From positions 124,001-188,000 of the forward strand of contig NZ_JARESG010000007.1 in NCBI RefSeq assembly GCF_029076445.1: 64,000 nucleotides of DNA. The letters run 5' to 3'. Position numbers and translations under genes: made by a program. Under the pieces are notes generated by a model. That model was not told the DNA's origin. It was given only the letters and a program-made list of their open reading frames with translations, and made no database searches. Of the stretch, positions 24,901 through 32,073 are shown one piece after another. Numbering within the stretch: position 1 is the first letter of the stretch; each line of letters opens with the position of its first letter. This DNA is from Pseudarthrobacter naphthalenicus. GTDB lineage: Bacteria; Actinomycetota; Actinomycetes; Actinomycetales; Micrococcaceae.

Positions 24901-25081
24901 CGGCACAGCCACGGCAGCGACGCTGAACTGGAAGGGGCTCACGGAGGGCTCCTACCTGTCCCGCCTCAAGCTGGGGACCAACGGCATTAAAACTCTGGTC
25001 AACGTCCAGGTGGGCGCCGGTACCCCGGCCCCGGCGGGCGCGCCGCAGATGGTGCCGGCGGACAGGATCCCGGCCGGCTAG
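21953..25081 (+). CDS. secreted subtilisin-like (S8) serine protease with PA domain
   Basis: A 1042-aa exported peptidase. A signal peptide (residues 1 to about 39, cleaved near ATA-AP) precedes an I9 propeptide-like region (DFKDGRYIVVLAAKAAAAYE to about 155). The catalytic domain has Asp198 in GVIDSG, His299 in GSHGTH, oxyanion Asn406 in AGNSGPG and Ser625 in MSGTSMAAPH. A PA insert lies at about 450-560, and beta-rich FN3-like domains fill the C-terminus. This layout is that of large plant-subtilase-like actinobacterial proteases that degrade extracellular protein. The start is GTG 21953 with GAAAGG upstream. Two SSI-fold proteins are encoded convergently just beyond its terminator, which hints at a protease-inhibitor relationship. 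Confidence 0.93.
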   Translation: MKSTAKRPVRGRGLRKATAFAVGLPLLLTSMAMSPATAAPAGLNTAVTAQKSAASDFKDGRYIVVLAAKAAAAYEGETPGLLATKPQNGRKLDAGSPNFKAYDAHLRKTQQDVAARQGVTPSKQFTAALNGFAAELTAAQAAELSKDARVLTVQPDVENAPDYTTTDFLKLTGAEGAWATRFGGEANAGKGVVVGVIDSGYAPDNPFLKGEPVQPLSGPAQMGQPYRDTDGRIAMLKADGTMFKGECQKGVDTGAAFDGTLCNSKVVSARYFADAFLQSVKPGNRAPQELISPVDVGSHGTHTATTAAGNANVEQVLDGMSFGKSSGVAPAAKVSVYKICWEDDNPATGGCYTSASIEAIDAAVQDGVDVLNYSISGNTDSTSDPVALAFLNAAAAGVFVAASAGNSGPGASTVNHASPWLTTVAASTFPSELLGTVKLSDGSVYRGASIMKAEVTDKPAIVAADAAAAGAANPNLCGPGTLDAAKVTGKVVVCDRGVVDRTAKSLEVQTKGGVGMILVNLTNSSEDADNHVIPTVHVNAPKSLELKSKLAGNTALTVSLLKGDLTGEPLPPAPQVAGFSSRGPTLASGGDLLKPDISAPGVNVLAGVSTIGNKGAQFGFMSGTSMAAPHIAGFGALVLSAQPRWSPATVKSAMMTTAYPLVNADGTPNKNPFDGGAGHIDSLRVLDPGLVYDSGVKDWLGFLNSQGVATGAPEAGTVAAQDLNLPSIAVGSLVGEVQVKRRLTALVPGMYRPQVDLPGFSVAVEPQALNFAKAGQTREVTLTIRNVSAPVGKFTTGTLTWKGPRTVTSPMAVRPVDARIAPSFSFSSPTGTGSGTMDLVSGSDAPLAVAVEGLAPVSQTAISKTPGAYAATNDAHNALLSVTVPAGATFARIGVQSERNDVDWDMVVYVPNGAGGLVPTQVATASASEFLELESPRAGTYFIVANLYSTPDNGAAKATVQAAALSGDAANLTVTPNPIVAPNGTATAATLNWKGLTEGSYLSRLKLGTNGIKTLVNVQVGAGTPAPAGAPQMVPADRIPAG

Positions 25082-25137
25082 GTTCGCCGGTTGAAACAGG
25101 GCACCACATAAGTACCGACTGCTCCAAGTGCAGGAAT

Positions 25138-25184
25138 GAAAGCGTCCCGGTCCGTGAAGTTGCGGCCGGGGCGCTTTCGGTTTT
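25138..25184 (+). terminator. intrinsic terminator after the protease gene
   Basis: GAAAGCGTCCCGG (25138-25150) pairs with CCGGGGCGCTTTC (25166-25178) over 13 positions, with one T-G pair, around a 15-nt loop. GGTTTT follows. It lies 57 nt beyond the protease stop. Confidence 0.8.
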
Positions 25185-25207
25185 GCACCCCGCAGGCGGC
25201 GGACCCT

Positions 25208-25588
25208 CTAGGGGGCGGGCTTCCCTGCCCCGGGTGTTCCGCCGAGCAGTGCGGACATAGCGTTCCAGCGGGCGATCTCGCAGCCGTCCGTGCGCCGGAA
25301 AACCATCCGCACACGGCGCCCGTGAAAAGTCCCGGTCACTTCGGCCACCTGCGGTCCGCCATACTGCTGTGTGCAGAGCCTCGGCGGGCCCGGTTTCGGG
25401 AAGAACGTGTCCTGTCCGAAGCGCTCCACCGCCTCCAGTGCCGCAACCGGCGCCGGGAGCGTGGAGCCGTCCAGGACCCTGCCGCCCGCTGCCACCAGGC
25501 GGAACACGTACTCGCCGGCGGCGGGATCCTCCCGGAGCCTGATGGTCAGGTCCACGCCGTCCGTGTTCTCACCGGCCGGTCCGGTCAC
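25208..25588 (-). CDS. SSI-fold (subtilisin-inhibitor-like) protein without signal peptide
   Basis: A 126-aa protein related to the Streptomyces subtilisin inhibitor fold: LTIRLREDPAAGEYVFRL (first strands), EAVERFGQDTF, RLCTQQYGGPQVAEVTGTF (the reactive-loop cysteine region) and FRRTDGCEIARWNAMSALLG. The second SSI disulfide (Cys in LCTQQY and GCEI) is kept, but the first pair is missing. No signal peptide is visible, so it may act in the cytoplasm, or the frame may simply be a diverged relative. Aligned on SSI, the P1 position would be Gln. The GTG start overlaps the upstream stop (GTGA), so it is coupled to the 321-aa gene before it. Confidence 0.65.
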   Translation of the reverse strand: MTGPAGENTDGVDLTIRLREDPAAGEYVFRLVAAGGRVLDGSTLPAPVAALEAVERFGQDTFFPKPGPPRLCTQQYGGPQVAEVTGTFHGRRVRMVFRRTDGCEIARWNAMSALLGGTPGAGKPAP

Positions 25589-26550
25589 GGCAGGACCGTT
25601 GCAGAGAGTGGGGCCAGCGACTCTGCGAGGAGCGAGCGGAGGGCAGCTGCCTCCGCCGCGAAGGCGCGCTGGTGCTCCACGTAGGCGGCCTTACCTTCGG
25701 GGGTCTCGATCTGGATGGGCGGGTAGCCCCACTCGGCCAGGTCGTAGGGCGAGGCCTGCATGTCCATGGCCCGGATCCGCCAGGACAGTTCGAAACAGTC
25801 CATGACCAGTTCGCTGGGCAGCGCCGGCAGCAGCTTGTAGGCCCACTTGTAAAGGTCCATATTGGCGTGCAGGCACCCCGGCTGCTCCATGTGCCGCTGG
25901 TTTTCGCGGCTGGGCGTCAGTTCGTTGAGCCCCGCGGCGTCGGGGGTGTAGAACCGGAAGGCGTCGAAGTGTGAGCACCGGATCCGGTTGTCCTCCACCA
26001 CCTTGTCCGTACCCTCCGAACCCAGCCTCAGCCGGAGGTACTCGTGACGCAGGTCGAATTTGTCCTGGCGGTAGACCATGGCCCACTCGTGCAGGCCGAA
26101 GCAGCCGAACTGCGCGGCCCGGGCGGCGGTGCCGCGGAGAATGATGTCTGCGAATGCCACAGCCTCACGCCGGTCCGCCAGGAAGGCGCCGCGGTCAAAG
26201 GTGACCGCCGTGGTCCCCGGAGGCAGCCCGGCTGCGGCGAGTTCGCCGTCGTCGAGCGTTCTGTAATGCTTCCACCCGCTGCGGGCGGCCGCAGCTTCGC
26301 CGGTGAGTACGACGCCGGAGCCCGGGTGCCAGCGCAGCAGCTGGCCGGGCTTCTGGGTGTAGTAGGTGAAGAGGAAGTCCTCCACGGGGTGCTTCCGGCC
26401 GGCGGAGCGGCGGGCAAGGTAAGGATCGGCGTACCGGCGGACGCGTTGCTGGTGCGCTTCCTCGCGGGTGCGCCACTCATCGCCCGCCAGGAGGCTAAGA
26501 GGCTCCACCGGTGGCACCCAGAACGTCTTCGGCTGCTGTCCAAGCCCCAA
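25585..26550 (-). CDS. conserved actinobacterial protein, often labelled 3-methyladenine DNA glycosylase
   Basis: A 321-aa soluble protein. From memory, close relatives in Streptomyces and Arthrobacter carry the name 3-methyladenine DNA glycosylase; conserved blocks are AGRKHPVEDFLFTYY, QLLRWHPGSGVVL, FGCFGLHEWAMVYR, RIRCSHFDAFRFYTP, EQPGCLHANMDLYKWAYKL and SPYDLAEWGYPPIQIETPEG. I see no helix-hairpin-helix glycosylase motif, so that function is not supported here. The several conserved His, Cys and Asp residues suggest a metal enzyme. The ATG at 26550 makes it overlap the SSI-type lipoprotein gene by 56 nt; a GTG at 26517 or 26508 is an alternative start. It is co-translated with the small SSI-fold gene. 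Confidence 0.65.
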   Translation of the reverse strand: MGLGQQPKTFWVPPVEPLSLLAGDEWRTREEAHQQRVRRYADPYLARRSAGRKHPVEDFLFTYYTQKPGQLLRWHPGSGVVLTGEAAAARSGWKHYRTLDDGELAAAGLPPGTTAVTFDRGAFLADRREAVAFADIILRGTAARAAQFGCFGLHEWAMVYRQDKFDLRHEYLRLRLGSEGTDKVVEDNRIRCSHFDAFRFYTPDAAGLNELTPSRENQRHMEQPGCLHANMDLYKWAYKLLPALPSELVMDCFELSWRIRAMDMQASPYDLAEWGYPPIQIETPEGKAAYVEHQRAFAAEAAALRSLLAESLAPLSATVLP

Positions 26551-27055
26551 TTTCGCAGCCGTTGGTCCGGGCGAAGGAGGTGTCCACGGGGGTGTCGTCC
26601 ACGATGCCGGTCACCGTGGCGGTCTCGGGGCCGCCGTACTGCTCGGTGCAGACCCGGTTGGTGTTCTTTGGAGCAGGGCTAAGGAGGGCTGCATTGCTCT
26701 TGAGGGCGGCGCAGGCGGCGTCAGCCTTAGGGTGTTTGCTTTCGGGAGCGGGGACTCCGTCCCGGCAGACGAGGGTGTAATTCAGGGCCGGTTCGGTAGG
26801 GGACGGTTTGACCATGATGGCAAGCTCGGCGTTGCCGGCGCCCGGGCCCGCTGTAGGGCCCGGCGGTGCGGACGGCGACGGCGCGGGAACGGTGGTCTCG
26901 GTGTCCGGAGCCGGGGTGGCCGAGGCGCTTTCCGTGGCGGAGGAACTGGCCGTCGGGCCTCCCGATGACGGGGCCGGACCGGGCGTGGCCGTGCACGCAG
27001 CGAGCCCGGCCACGGCAAGAATCGCCAGGAACGGCCGTACGGTTCGCAAAGACAT
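26495..27055 (-). CDS. SSI-fold lipoprotein (subtilisin-inhibitor-like)
   Basis: A 186-aa lipoprotein. The signal peptide MSLRTVRPFLAILAVAGLAA ends at a lipobox (LAAC, Cys21). A Thr/Pro/Ser/Ala linker of about 55 residues leads to an SSI-like domain: ELAIMVKPSPTEPALNYTLV, a first disulfide pair (LVCRDG and DAACAALK), then RVCTEQYGGPETATVTG and FARTNGCEIGAW with the second pair. The SSI fold normally blocks subtilases with its reactive loop after the third cysteine. By alignment P1 is Glu here, unusual for a subtilisin inhibitor, so an inhibitory role toward the neighbouring protease is only a hypothesis. It is tethered to the membrane, unlike secreted SSI. Confidence 0.7.
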   Translation of the reverse strand: MSLRTVRPFLAILAVAGLAACTATPGPAPSSGGPTASSSATESASATPAPDTETTVPAPSPSAPPGPTAGPGAGNAELAIMVKPSPTEPALNYTLVCRDGVPAPESKHPKADAACAALKSNAALLSPAPKNTNRVCTEQYGGPETATVTGIVDDTPVDTSFARTNGCEIGAWTAAEDVLGATGGAS

Positions 27056-27079
27056 GTACCCTCCTAGATTGCTGCCATT

Positions 27080-27580
27080 TTACGCGCTGCCTGCGTCCGC
27101 GTGGTCTGCCGCCGCTTGTTCGGCCGTCGTCGCGGCGATGAGCGCCATCATTGAACTGTGCAGTTCGCTGACCTGTTCGCGGGTCAGGCCCAGCCGGTCC
27201 ATCATGATGCCCGGAACTGCCAAGGCCTGCTGACGAAGCGCGGCGCCGGCGGGAGTCAGGCCCACTGCCAGGGTGCGTTCATTCCCGTCCACCCGCTGGC
27301 GCGTGACGAACCCAGCTTCCTCGAGCCGCCGAAGAAGCGGTGAGATGGTGGCCGGCGCCTGGGCGAGGGCTTCGCTGATGTTCCGCAGCGTCCGGGGAGC
27401 CGACTCCCACAGGCAGAGCATCACCAGATACTGCGGGTGGGTCAGCCCCAAAGTGTCCAGGACCGGTTTGTAGGCGCCCACTACGCTTCGGGATGCCACA
27501 GTGAGAGCAAAGCAGAGCTGCTGTTCCAGCAGGAGATCGTTGTCCTGAAGCTCGGCGGCGTTGTATAGGGCCGTCATCAC
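27080..27580 (-). CDS. MarR/OhrR-type transcriptional regulator
   Basis: A 166-aa winged-helix protein of the MarR family, most like the organic-peroxide sensor OhrR. LLLEQQLCFALTVASRSVVG places a cysteine at residue 23, the OhrR sensing position, followed by YKPVLDTLGLTHPQYLVMLC, the recognition region LAQAPATISPLLRRLEEAGF and the wing RQRVDGNERTLAVGLT. OhrR represses a thiol peroxidase (ohr) until peroxides oxidise the cysteine. No ohr gene lies next to it. The start is GTG 27580 or the following ATG 27577. A perfect 12-nt palindrome at 27594-27605 sits just upstream and is a probable autoregulatory operator. Confidence 0.85.
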   Translation of the reverse strand: MMTALYNAAELQDNDLLLEQQLCFALTVASRSVVGAYKPVLDTLGLTHPQYLVMLCLWESAPRTLRNISEALAQAPATISPLLRRLEEAGFVTRQRVDGNERTLAVGLTPAGAALRQQALAVPGIMMDRLGLTREQVSELHSSMMALIAATTAEQAAADHADAGSA

Positions 27581-27593
27581 AATCCTCCAAAGG

Positions 27594-27605
27594 TTAGTGC
27601 ACTAA
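27594..27605. promoter_or_regulatory. palindromic candidate operator for the OhrR-type regulator
   Basis: TTAGTGCACTAA is a perfect 12-nt palindrome 14 nt upstream of the regulator's start, in the divergent space before the small plus-strand gene at 27657. Downstream AATTGTTAGCGTACACT partly repeats the half-site TTAG-GTACACT. This fits binding by a MarR-type dimer. Confidence 0.55.
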
Positions 27606-27656
27606 TTGTTAGCGTACACTGGAACGAGTCATTGGTTTAGCGAAGGGTTGACGTCA

Positions 27657-27899
27657 ATGGGCAAAGGCAATTCAGCCGGCAAGGGCAACGCGTCCCAGCG
27701 GTTCATGCGGGCCACCGGCAAGCTACGGGTCATCTTCGGACCGGCCAACCGCAGTTCGTTGGTGCATGACATGACCGAAGAGAACCGGGCCCTCCTCGTC
27801 CAGCGTGAGCGGGAAACCCAGCAGTGGGAAACGGTCACGCGCGCCGACGGGAGCACCTACGTGGTGCCCCGGAACCCCGAGGACCAGTCCCTGCGCTAA
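27657..27899 (+). CDS. small conserved protein with LRxxFGPAxR motif, paralog 1
   Basis: An 80-aa soluble protein. I do not recognise a named family. It opens with a Gly/Lys/Ser-rich segment (MGKGNSAGKGNASQRF), then MRATGKLRVIFGPANRSSLV, an acidic and polar helix, and a final strand pair (WETVTRADGSTYVVPRNPED). The same plan, with the motif LR-V/I-FGPA-x-R, recurs in the next plus-strand gene at 28029-28244. The start at 27657 has AAGGG upstream and is preferred over a longer frame from 27606 that overlaps the candidate operator. It is divergent from the OhrR-type regulator and may be under its control. Confidence 0.6.
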   Translation: MGKGNSAGKGNASQRFMRATGKLRVIFGPANRSSLVHDMTEENRALLVQRERETQQWETVTRADGSTYVVPRNPEDQSLR

Positions 27900-28028
27900 G
27901 CTCCCTGCGCCTGCCCCGCCGACGCCACCTGCGGATCCTTTTTTGGGATGCGGGCGTAAAATAAGGGCACTGGCTCCAGGAGGGGTCAGTAGCTCTTTCG
28001 CCCGTAACGCGGGAAGGGGGTGGAAATA

Positions 28029-28244
28029 ATGGGACACGCGCTCACTGGCTTTATGAACGTGACCGACAGGCTCCGTTTTGTCTTTGGACCGGCAACGCGT
28101 CTTGACTCGGATGCACCCGTGGTCCACAAGCATGACGAGTTCGAACAGGCCTCTGACGAGGATCTCTCGCACTTTGTTGTAGAGACGGATACCGAGGGGC
28201 ATCATTACGCGATTCGCCGCGAAGACCTGGACAAGCTGACCTGA
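28029..28244 (+). CDS. small conserved protein with LRxxFGPAxR motif, paralog 2
   Basis: A 71-aa soluble acidic protein with MNVTDRLRFVFGPATRLDSD, a His/Asp/Glu-rich middle (VVHKHDEFEQASDEDLSHFV) and a closing strand pair (ETDTEGHHYAIRREDLDKL). It aligns with the 80-aa protein at 27657-27899 over the FGPA motif and the final strands, so the two are tandem paralogs. ATG 28029 is preferred: a strong GGAAGGGGG lies 8 nt before it, whereas the GTG at 28020 sits inside that site. No function is known to me. A strong hairpin terminator follows 35 nt after the stop. Confidence 0.6.
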   Translation: MGHALTGFMNVTDRLRFVFGPATRLDSDAPVVHKHDEFEQASDEDLSHFVVETDTEGHHYAIRREDLDKLT

Positions 28245-28279
28245 CCCGTCTAGGGTCCCCTGCCCGCTCTCGACAGAAA

Positions 28280-28340
28280 AACGCGGGGTCACTCCCGGCC
28301 TGATAAACCATAGTTATCGGGCCGGGAGTGACCCCGCGTT
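28280..28340. terminator. long perfect hairpin terminator between convergent genes
   Basis: AACGCGGGGTCACTCCCGGC (from 28280) and its complement ending at 28340 form a perfect 21-bp stem, extended by TGATAA/TTATCG to about 27 pairs around the loop ACCATAG. On the minus strand TTTTCTG follows, so it acts as a classic terminator for lysC. On the plus strand it would end the small-gene transcript. Confidence 0.85.
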
Positions 28341-28372
28341 GCGTTGAGTCGCGTTGATCGGGCGGGGTGCGC

Positions 28373-29731
28373 CTAGCGGCCGGTGCCGCCGTAGACCGTG
28401 GCTTCGACTTCGCTGTCCAGGTCGAAGGCCTTGTGGATGGCCCGGACGGCGTCATCAAGGAGGTCCGCGTGGGTGACCACGGAAATCCGGATCTCTGACG
28501 TGGAAATCATGTTGATGTTGATCCCTGCATCGGACAGGGCCTTGAAGAACGTTGCGGAGACGCCGGGGTGGGAGCGCATGCCCGCACCGATAAGCGACAG
28601 TTTGCCGATCTTCTCGTTGTACTCGATGTTTTCGAAGCCGATGTCCGGCTGGGCAGCCCTGAGTGCGGCCAAAGCTTCGGCGCCTTCCACGATGGGAAGG
28701 GTGAAGGAAATGTCCGTCTTGCCCGTACCGTGCGTGGAAACGTTCTGCACGATCATGTCAATGTTCGAGTGGGCGTCGGCAATGACCTGGAAGATCGCGG
28801 CGGCCTTGCCCGGAATGTCCGGCACCCCCACAACGGTGACCTTCGCTTCGGAACGGTCGTGTGCGACGCCGGAGATGATTGGCTGCTCCAAGGCAACTCC
28901 CTCTTGAGTGGTGATCTTGTCTTCGGCGCTGGGAATGACCCAGGTGCCTTCGTTCTGGCTGAATGAGGACCTGACATGCAGAGGCACGCCGAAACGGCGG
29001 GCATATTCGACGCAGCGCAGGTGCAGGATCTTCGCGCCGGACGCGGCAAGCTCCAACATTTCCTCGCTGGAGATCGTATCGATCTTCCGGGCGGAATGAA
29101 CCACCCGGGGGTCGGCGGTGTAGATGCCGTCCACGTCGGTGTAGATTTCGCAGACGTCTGCCTCCAGTGCGGCAGCCAACGCGACGGCGGTGGTGTCTGA
29201 GCCGCCGCGGCCCAGCGTGGTGATCTCATGGGTGGTGCGGCTCATGCCCTGGAATCCGGCCACGATGGCGATGTGCCCCTTGTCCAGGGATGTGCGGATC
29301 CGGTGCGGATCGACGTCGATGATGCGCGCCTTTCCGTGGATGCCGTCCGTGATCATGCCGGCCTGGGAGCCGGTGAAGGACTGGGCGGAGGCGCCAAGTT
29401 TGTTGATGGCCATGGCAAGCAGCGCCATGGAGATGCGCTCGCCCGCGGAGAGCAGCATGTCCATCTCACGGGCGGGGGCGGAATCGGTGACCTGGCTGGC
29501 GAGGTCCAGCAGTTCGTCGGTGGTGTCACCCATCGCTGAGACCACTACCACCACTTCGTTGCCGGCGCGCTGGGCGTCCACCACGCGCTTGGCGACGCGC
29601 TTGACGCCGTCGGCATCCGAAACGGACGAACCGCCGAACTTCTGCACGATCAGCTGTTTGGTGACGGCAGCACTTTCGGGCAGCATCTGCTGCTGGCTGG
29701 CTGCGTTCACTTCGGAAGTGGGCGTACTCAT
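28373..29731 (-). CDS. lysC: aspartate kinase
   Basis: A 452-aa aspartokinase, first enzyme of the lysine, threonine, methionine and diaminopimelate branch. The kinase domain begins [13 protein letters not shown] and contains [29 protein letters not shown] and [18 protein letters not shown]. Two ACT domains follow ([20 protein letters not shown] and [20 protein letters not shown]), so lysine and/or threonine feedback is expected. Related enzymes have about 421 residues; the first 25 here are probably an extension, and ATG at residue 16 is another possible start. An internal start for the separate beta subunit is usual in this family. The usual partner gene asd is not seen downstream; a strong terminator comes first. 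Confidence 0.95.
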   Translation of the reverse strand: MSTPTSEVNAASQQQMLPESAAVTKQLIVQKFGGSSVSDADGVKRVAKRVVDAQRAGNEVVVVVSAMGDTTDELLDLASQVTDSAPAREMDMLLSAGERISMALLAMAINKLGASAQSFTGSQAGMITDGIHGKARIIDVDPHRIRTSLDKGHIAIVAGFQGMSRTTHEITTLGRGGSDTTAVALAAALEADVCEIYTDVDGIYTADPRVVHSARKIDTISSEEMLELAASGAKILHLRCVEYARRFGVPLHVRSSFSQNEGTWVIPSAEDKITTQEGVALEQPIISGVAHDRSEAKVTVVGVPDIPGKAAAIFQVIADAHSNIDMIVQNVSTHGTGKTDISFTLPIVEGAEALAALRAAQPDIGFENIEYNEKIGKLSLIGAGMRSHPGVSATFFKALSDAGININMISTSEIRISVVTHADLLDDAVRAIHKAFDLDSEVEATVYGGTGR

Positions 29732-29902
29732 GCGCGTACCTTCACTGGATCAATCGGAGTTCGGGGGTCAGGCACGGCCATATGCGGCTGGACGGCGTGA
29801 CGTGTTCACGCCAGTTTATCGCCGCGGGCCGCAGGCGGGGAATTGTGACCGAATCTCAGCCTTCCGGTTGAGCCGGCGCCGCCGCCGCACGCGTAGTCTC
29901 GG

Positions 29903-30919
29903 ATGATTGGTATGCATGCAATGGCTTGGGGGACAGGTGCACGGGGAATGACAGCAAATCGGGACGAACCGGATGGATCGCGGCAGCCCGCGGGCGTTGG
30001 GACGGGCGGCATTACTGCGACGGCGGTGAGCCGCAGCTTCGGGCAGGTGCACGCCGTCGAGCATATGGACTTCCATGCTCCGGCCGGCAAAGTCACCGCC
30101 CTGATCGGGCCTAACGGCGCCGGAAAAACCACCCTCTTGCTGATGCTCGCCTCACTGCTGGCGCCGGATTCCGGTACCGTCACCGTGGAGGGGCTTGACC
30201 CGCAGCACCACCGGGCCGAGGTGCGCCGGCGGATCGGCTGGATGCCGGACACCCTGGGCGTATGGGAGTCGCTGACCGCCCGCGAGATCCTCACACAAAT
30301 GGCCCGCTTTTACCGGCTGCCCAAAGCCGGCATTCCGACGAGGGTCACGGACATGCTGGACCGGGTCCGCCTGGGCGATCTCGCCGACCAGCCGGCCCGG
30401 GTCCTCTCCCGCGGGCAGCAGCAGCGGCTCAGCCTCGCCCGCGCCCTGATCCACGATCCCTCCGTCCTGCTCCTTGACGAGCCGGCGTCCGGACTGGACC
30501 CGGGATCACGGGTTGAACTGCGCGTGATGCTGCGGCAGCTGGCGGCGGAGGGAAAGGCCGTTGTGGTCTCCTCGCACGTGCTCAGCGAGCTTGACGAAAT
30601 TGCCGACGCCGCCGTGTTCGTTGACCGCGGACGGTCCATTCGGCACCAGACCACCGACGAGGCGGCCGCAGCAGGCCGGCGCTACGCCATCTCGGCAACG
30701 GACGGCGCCGCGCTCGCCGCGAAACTCAACGAACTGGGATTGACGTTCCGGGTGGAGGACGGCCGCCGGCCGGCCGTCAGCCTGCTGCTGATGAACGACG
30801 ACGACGCCGCGCGCCTTCTGCGCGACCTGGTGCTGGCGGGCGTCCCCGTCAGCTCGTTCGCGCCCGCCTCGGGTGCCCTGGAAGAGACATACATGAACCT
30901 GGAGGGGGAGCGGCGATGA
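29903..30919 (+). CDS. ABC transporter ATP-binding protein (multidrug/export type)
   Basis: An up to 338-aa ABC ATPase of the CcmA/NatA type. Walker A LIGPNGAGKTTLL, signature LSRGQQQRLSLARAL, Walker B VLLLDEPASGLDPGSRVELR and switch VVVSSHVLSEL are clear. The signature begins LSRGQ rather than LSGGQ. After the ATPase core (ending about residue 235) there is an extra C-terminal domain of about 100 residues, usual in bacteriocin or antibiotic exporters. Several ATGs occur in the first 50 nt (29903, 29912, 29921, 29948); the domain itself begins only at ITATAVSRSFG, so 29948 is plausible. It overlaps the permease gene by 4 nt. Confidence 0.85.
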   Translation: MIGMHAMAWGTGARGMTANRDEPDGSRQPAGVGTGGITATAVSRSFGQVHAVEHMDFHAPAGKVTALIGPNGAGKTTLLLMLASLLAPDSGTVTVEGLDPQHHRAEVRRRIGWMPDTLGVWESLTAREILTQMARFYRLPKAGIPTRVTDMLDRVRLGDLADQPARVLSRGQQQRLSLARALIHDPSVLLLDEPASGLDPGSRVELRVMLRQLAAEGKAVVVSSHVLSELDEIADAAVFVDRGRSIRHQTTDEAAAAGRRYAISATDGAALAAKLNELGLTFRVEDGRRPAVSLLLMNDDDAARLLRDLVLAGVPVSSFAPASGALEETYMNLEGERR

Positions 30920-32067
30920 GCCAGCGGACGGAAACAACGCAGCCGCCGCCCGTGCAGGGACGTGGGGGCGGCTACTTTGGCGGTATTTGGGATGTGGTGG
31001 TCCTTGAACTCAAGCAGCGGCTCCGGTCTCGCGGCTGGTACATCATGTTGGGAATCTGGTTCCTCCTGACCGGGCTCGTGACCTGGCTGACGTGGGCCGC
31101 CTGGAACGCCCAGCAGGAAGCGCAGCGGTCCTATCCGGGCGGTGCGGCGGCGGCGACGGGGCCCGGGTCCATGATCTTCGAAGTGGTGCTCGCGTTTGTC
31201 CTCCTCTTCGCGCTGCTGGTGGCCCCTGCGCTGTCTGCGAATGCCGTCAACGGCGACCGGGCGGGCGGCACCCTTGCCATCCTGCAGGTGACACTGCTCC
31301 GGCCCGGGCAGATCCTGTGGGGCAAATTCTTCGCCGCCTGGGCGGCCGCCCTCGCGTTCCTGGTAGCCAGTGCGCCGTTCCTGATTACGGGCGTCGCCCT
31401 TGGCGGCATGACGCCGGGGCACGTGTTGGTGGCACTGCTGATGCTCGCCGTGGAAGTGGGCGTGGTGTGTGCCGTCGGCGTCGGAATCTCCGCGCTCGCA
31501 GGACGCCCGCTGTTCTCCATTGTGGTCACCTACCTTGCCGTGGCCGGGCTGGTTTTCGGCTCCCTGATCGCCTTCGGGCTGGGAACGGGGCTCTCGCAGG
31601 GCACCATCATGGCCAACCAGGCGCAGTACCGCAGCTACTCTCCATATGTGCCGATGGAGGAGCAACCCGCCCCGGCGGACCCCGAATACACGTGCTCCGG
31701 TCCACTGCGCGAACAGCCGGCAGTGCACACTGAGCGGGTGGCGTGGATGCTTGCCATGAACCCCTACGTGGTGGTGGCCGACGCCATTCCCTACCCGGTA
31801 CGGACCTCCAATGCCTACGGCATGTCATCACCGGTGGGCGCCATTGAGACCATAAGCCAGGGTGCCCGCTACGCCATGGCAGGGCCGGACGGCACCTACC
31901 CGTGCGCCAACGGGGAAGCCAAGCCAAGGTACCTGGCGCAGTCCTCGCCTCTGTGGCCGCTCGGGCTGGGCCTGCAGTGTGTGTTTGCCGGGCTGCTGCT
32001 GTGGTTGGGATGGCGTGAACTGCGCACCCCCGCCCACCGGCTTGCGCGGGGAACGCGCATCGCCTGA
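30916..32067 (+). CDS. ABC transporter permease (export type)
   Basis: A 383-aa membrane protein with about six hydrophobic segments: WYIMLGIWFLLTGLVTWLTW near residue 42, MIFEVVLAFVLLFALLVAPA, AALAFLVASAPFLITGVALG, VLVALLMLAVEVGVVCAVGV, FSIVVTYLAVAGLVFGSLIA and a last one ending GLQCVFAGLLLWLGW. A long extracytoplasmic loop of about 120 residues before the last segment contains two cysteines. GDRAGGTLAILQVTLLRPGQ is typical of ABC-2 type permeases. It pairs with the ATPase upstream (ATGA overlap). The exported substrate cannot be told. Confidence 0.82.
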   Translation: MSQRTETTQPPPVQGRGGGYFGGIWDVVVLELKQRLRSRGWYIMLGIWFLLTGLVTWLTWAAWNAQQEAQRSYPGGAAAATGPGSMIFEVVLAFVLLFALLVAPALSANAVNGDRAGGTLAILQVTLLRPGQILWGKFFAAWAAALAFLVASAPFLITGVALGGMTPGHVLVALLMLAVEVGVVCAVGVGISALAGRPLFSIVVTYLAVAGLVFGSLIAFGLGTGLSQGTIMANQAQYRSYSPYVPMEEQPAPADPEYTCSGPLREQPAVHTERVAWMLAMNPYVVVADAIPYPVRTSNAYGMSSPVGAIETISQGARYAMAGPDGTYPCANGEAKPRYLAQSSPLWPLGLGLQCVFAGLLLWLGWRELRTPAHRLARGTRIA

Positions 32068-32073
32068 GCCTGC

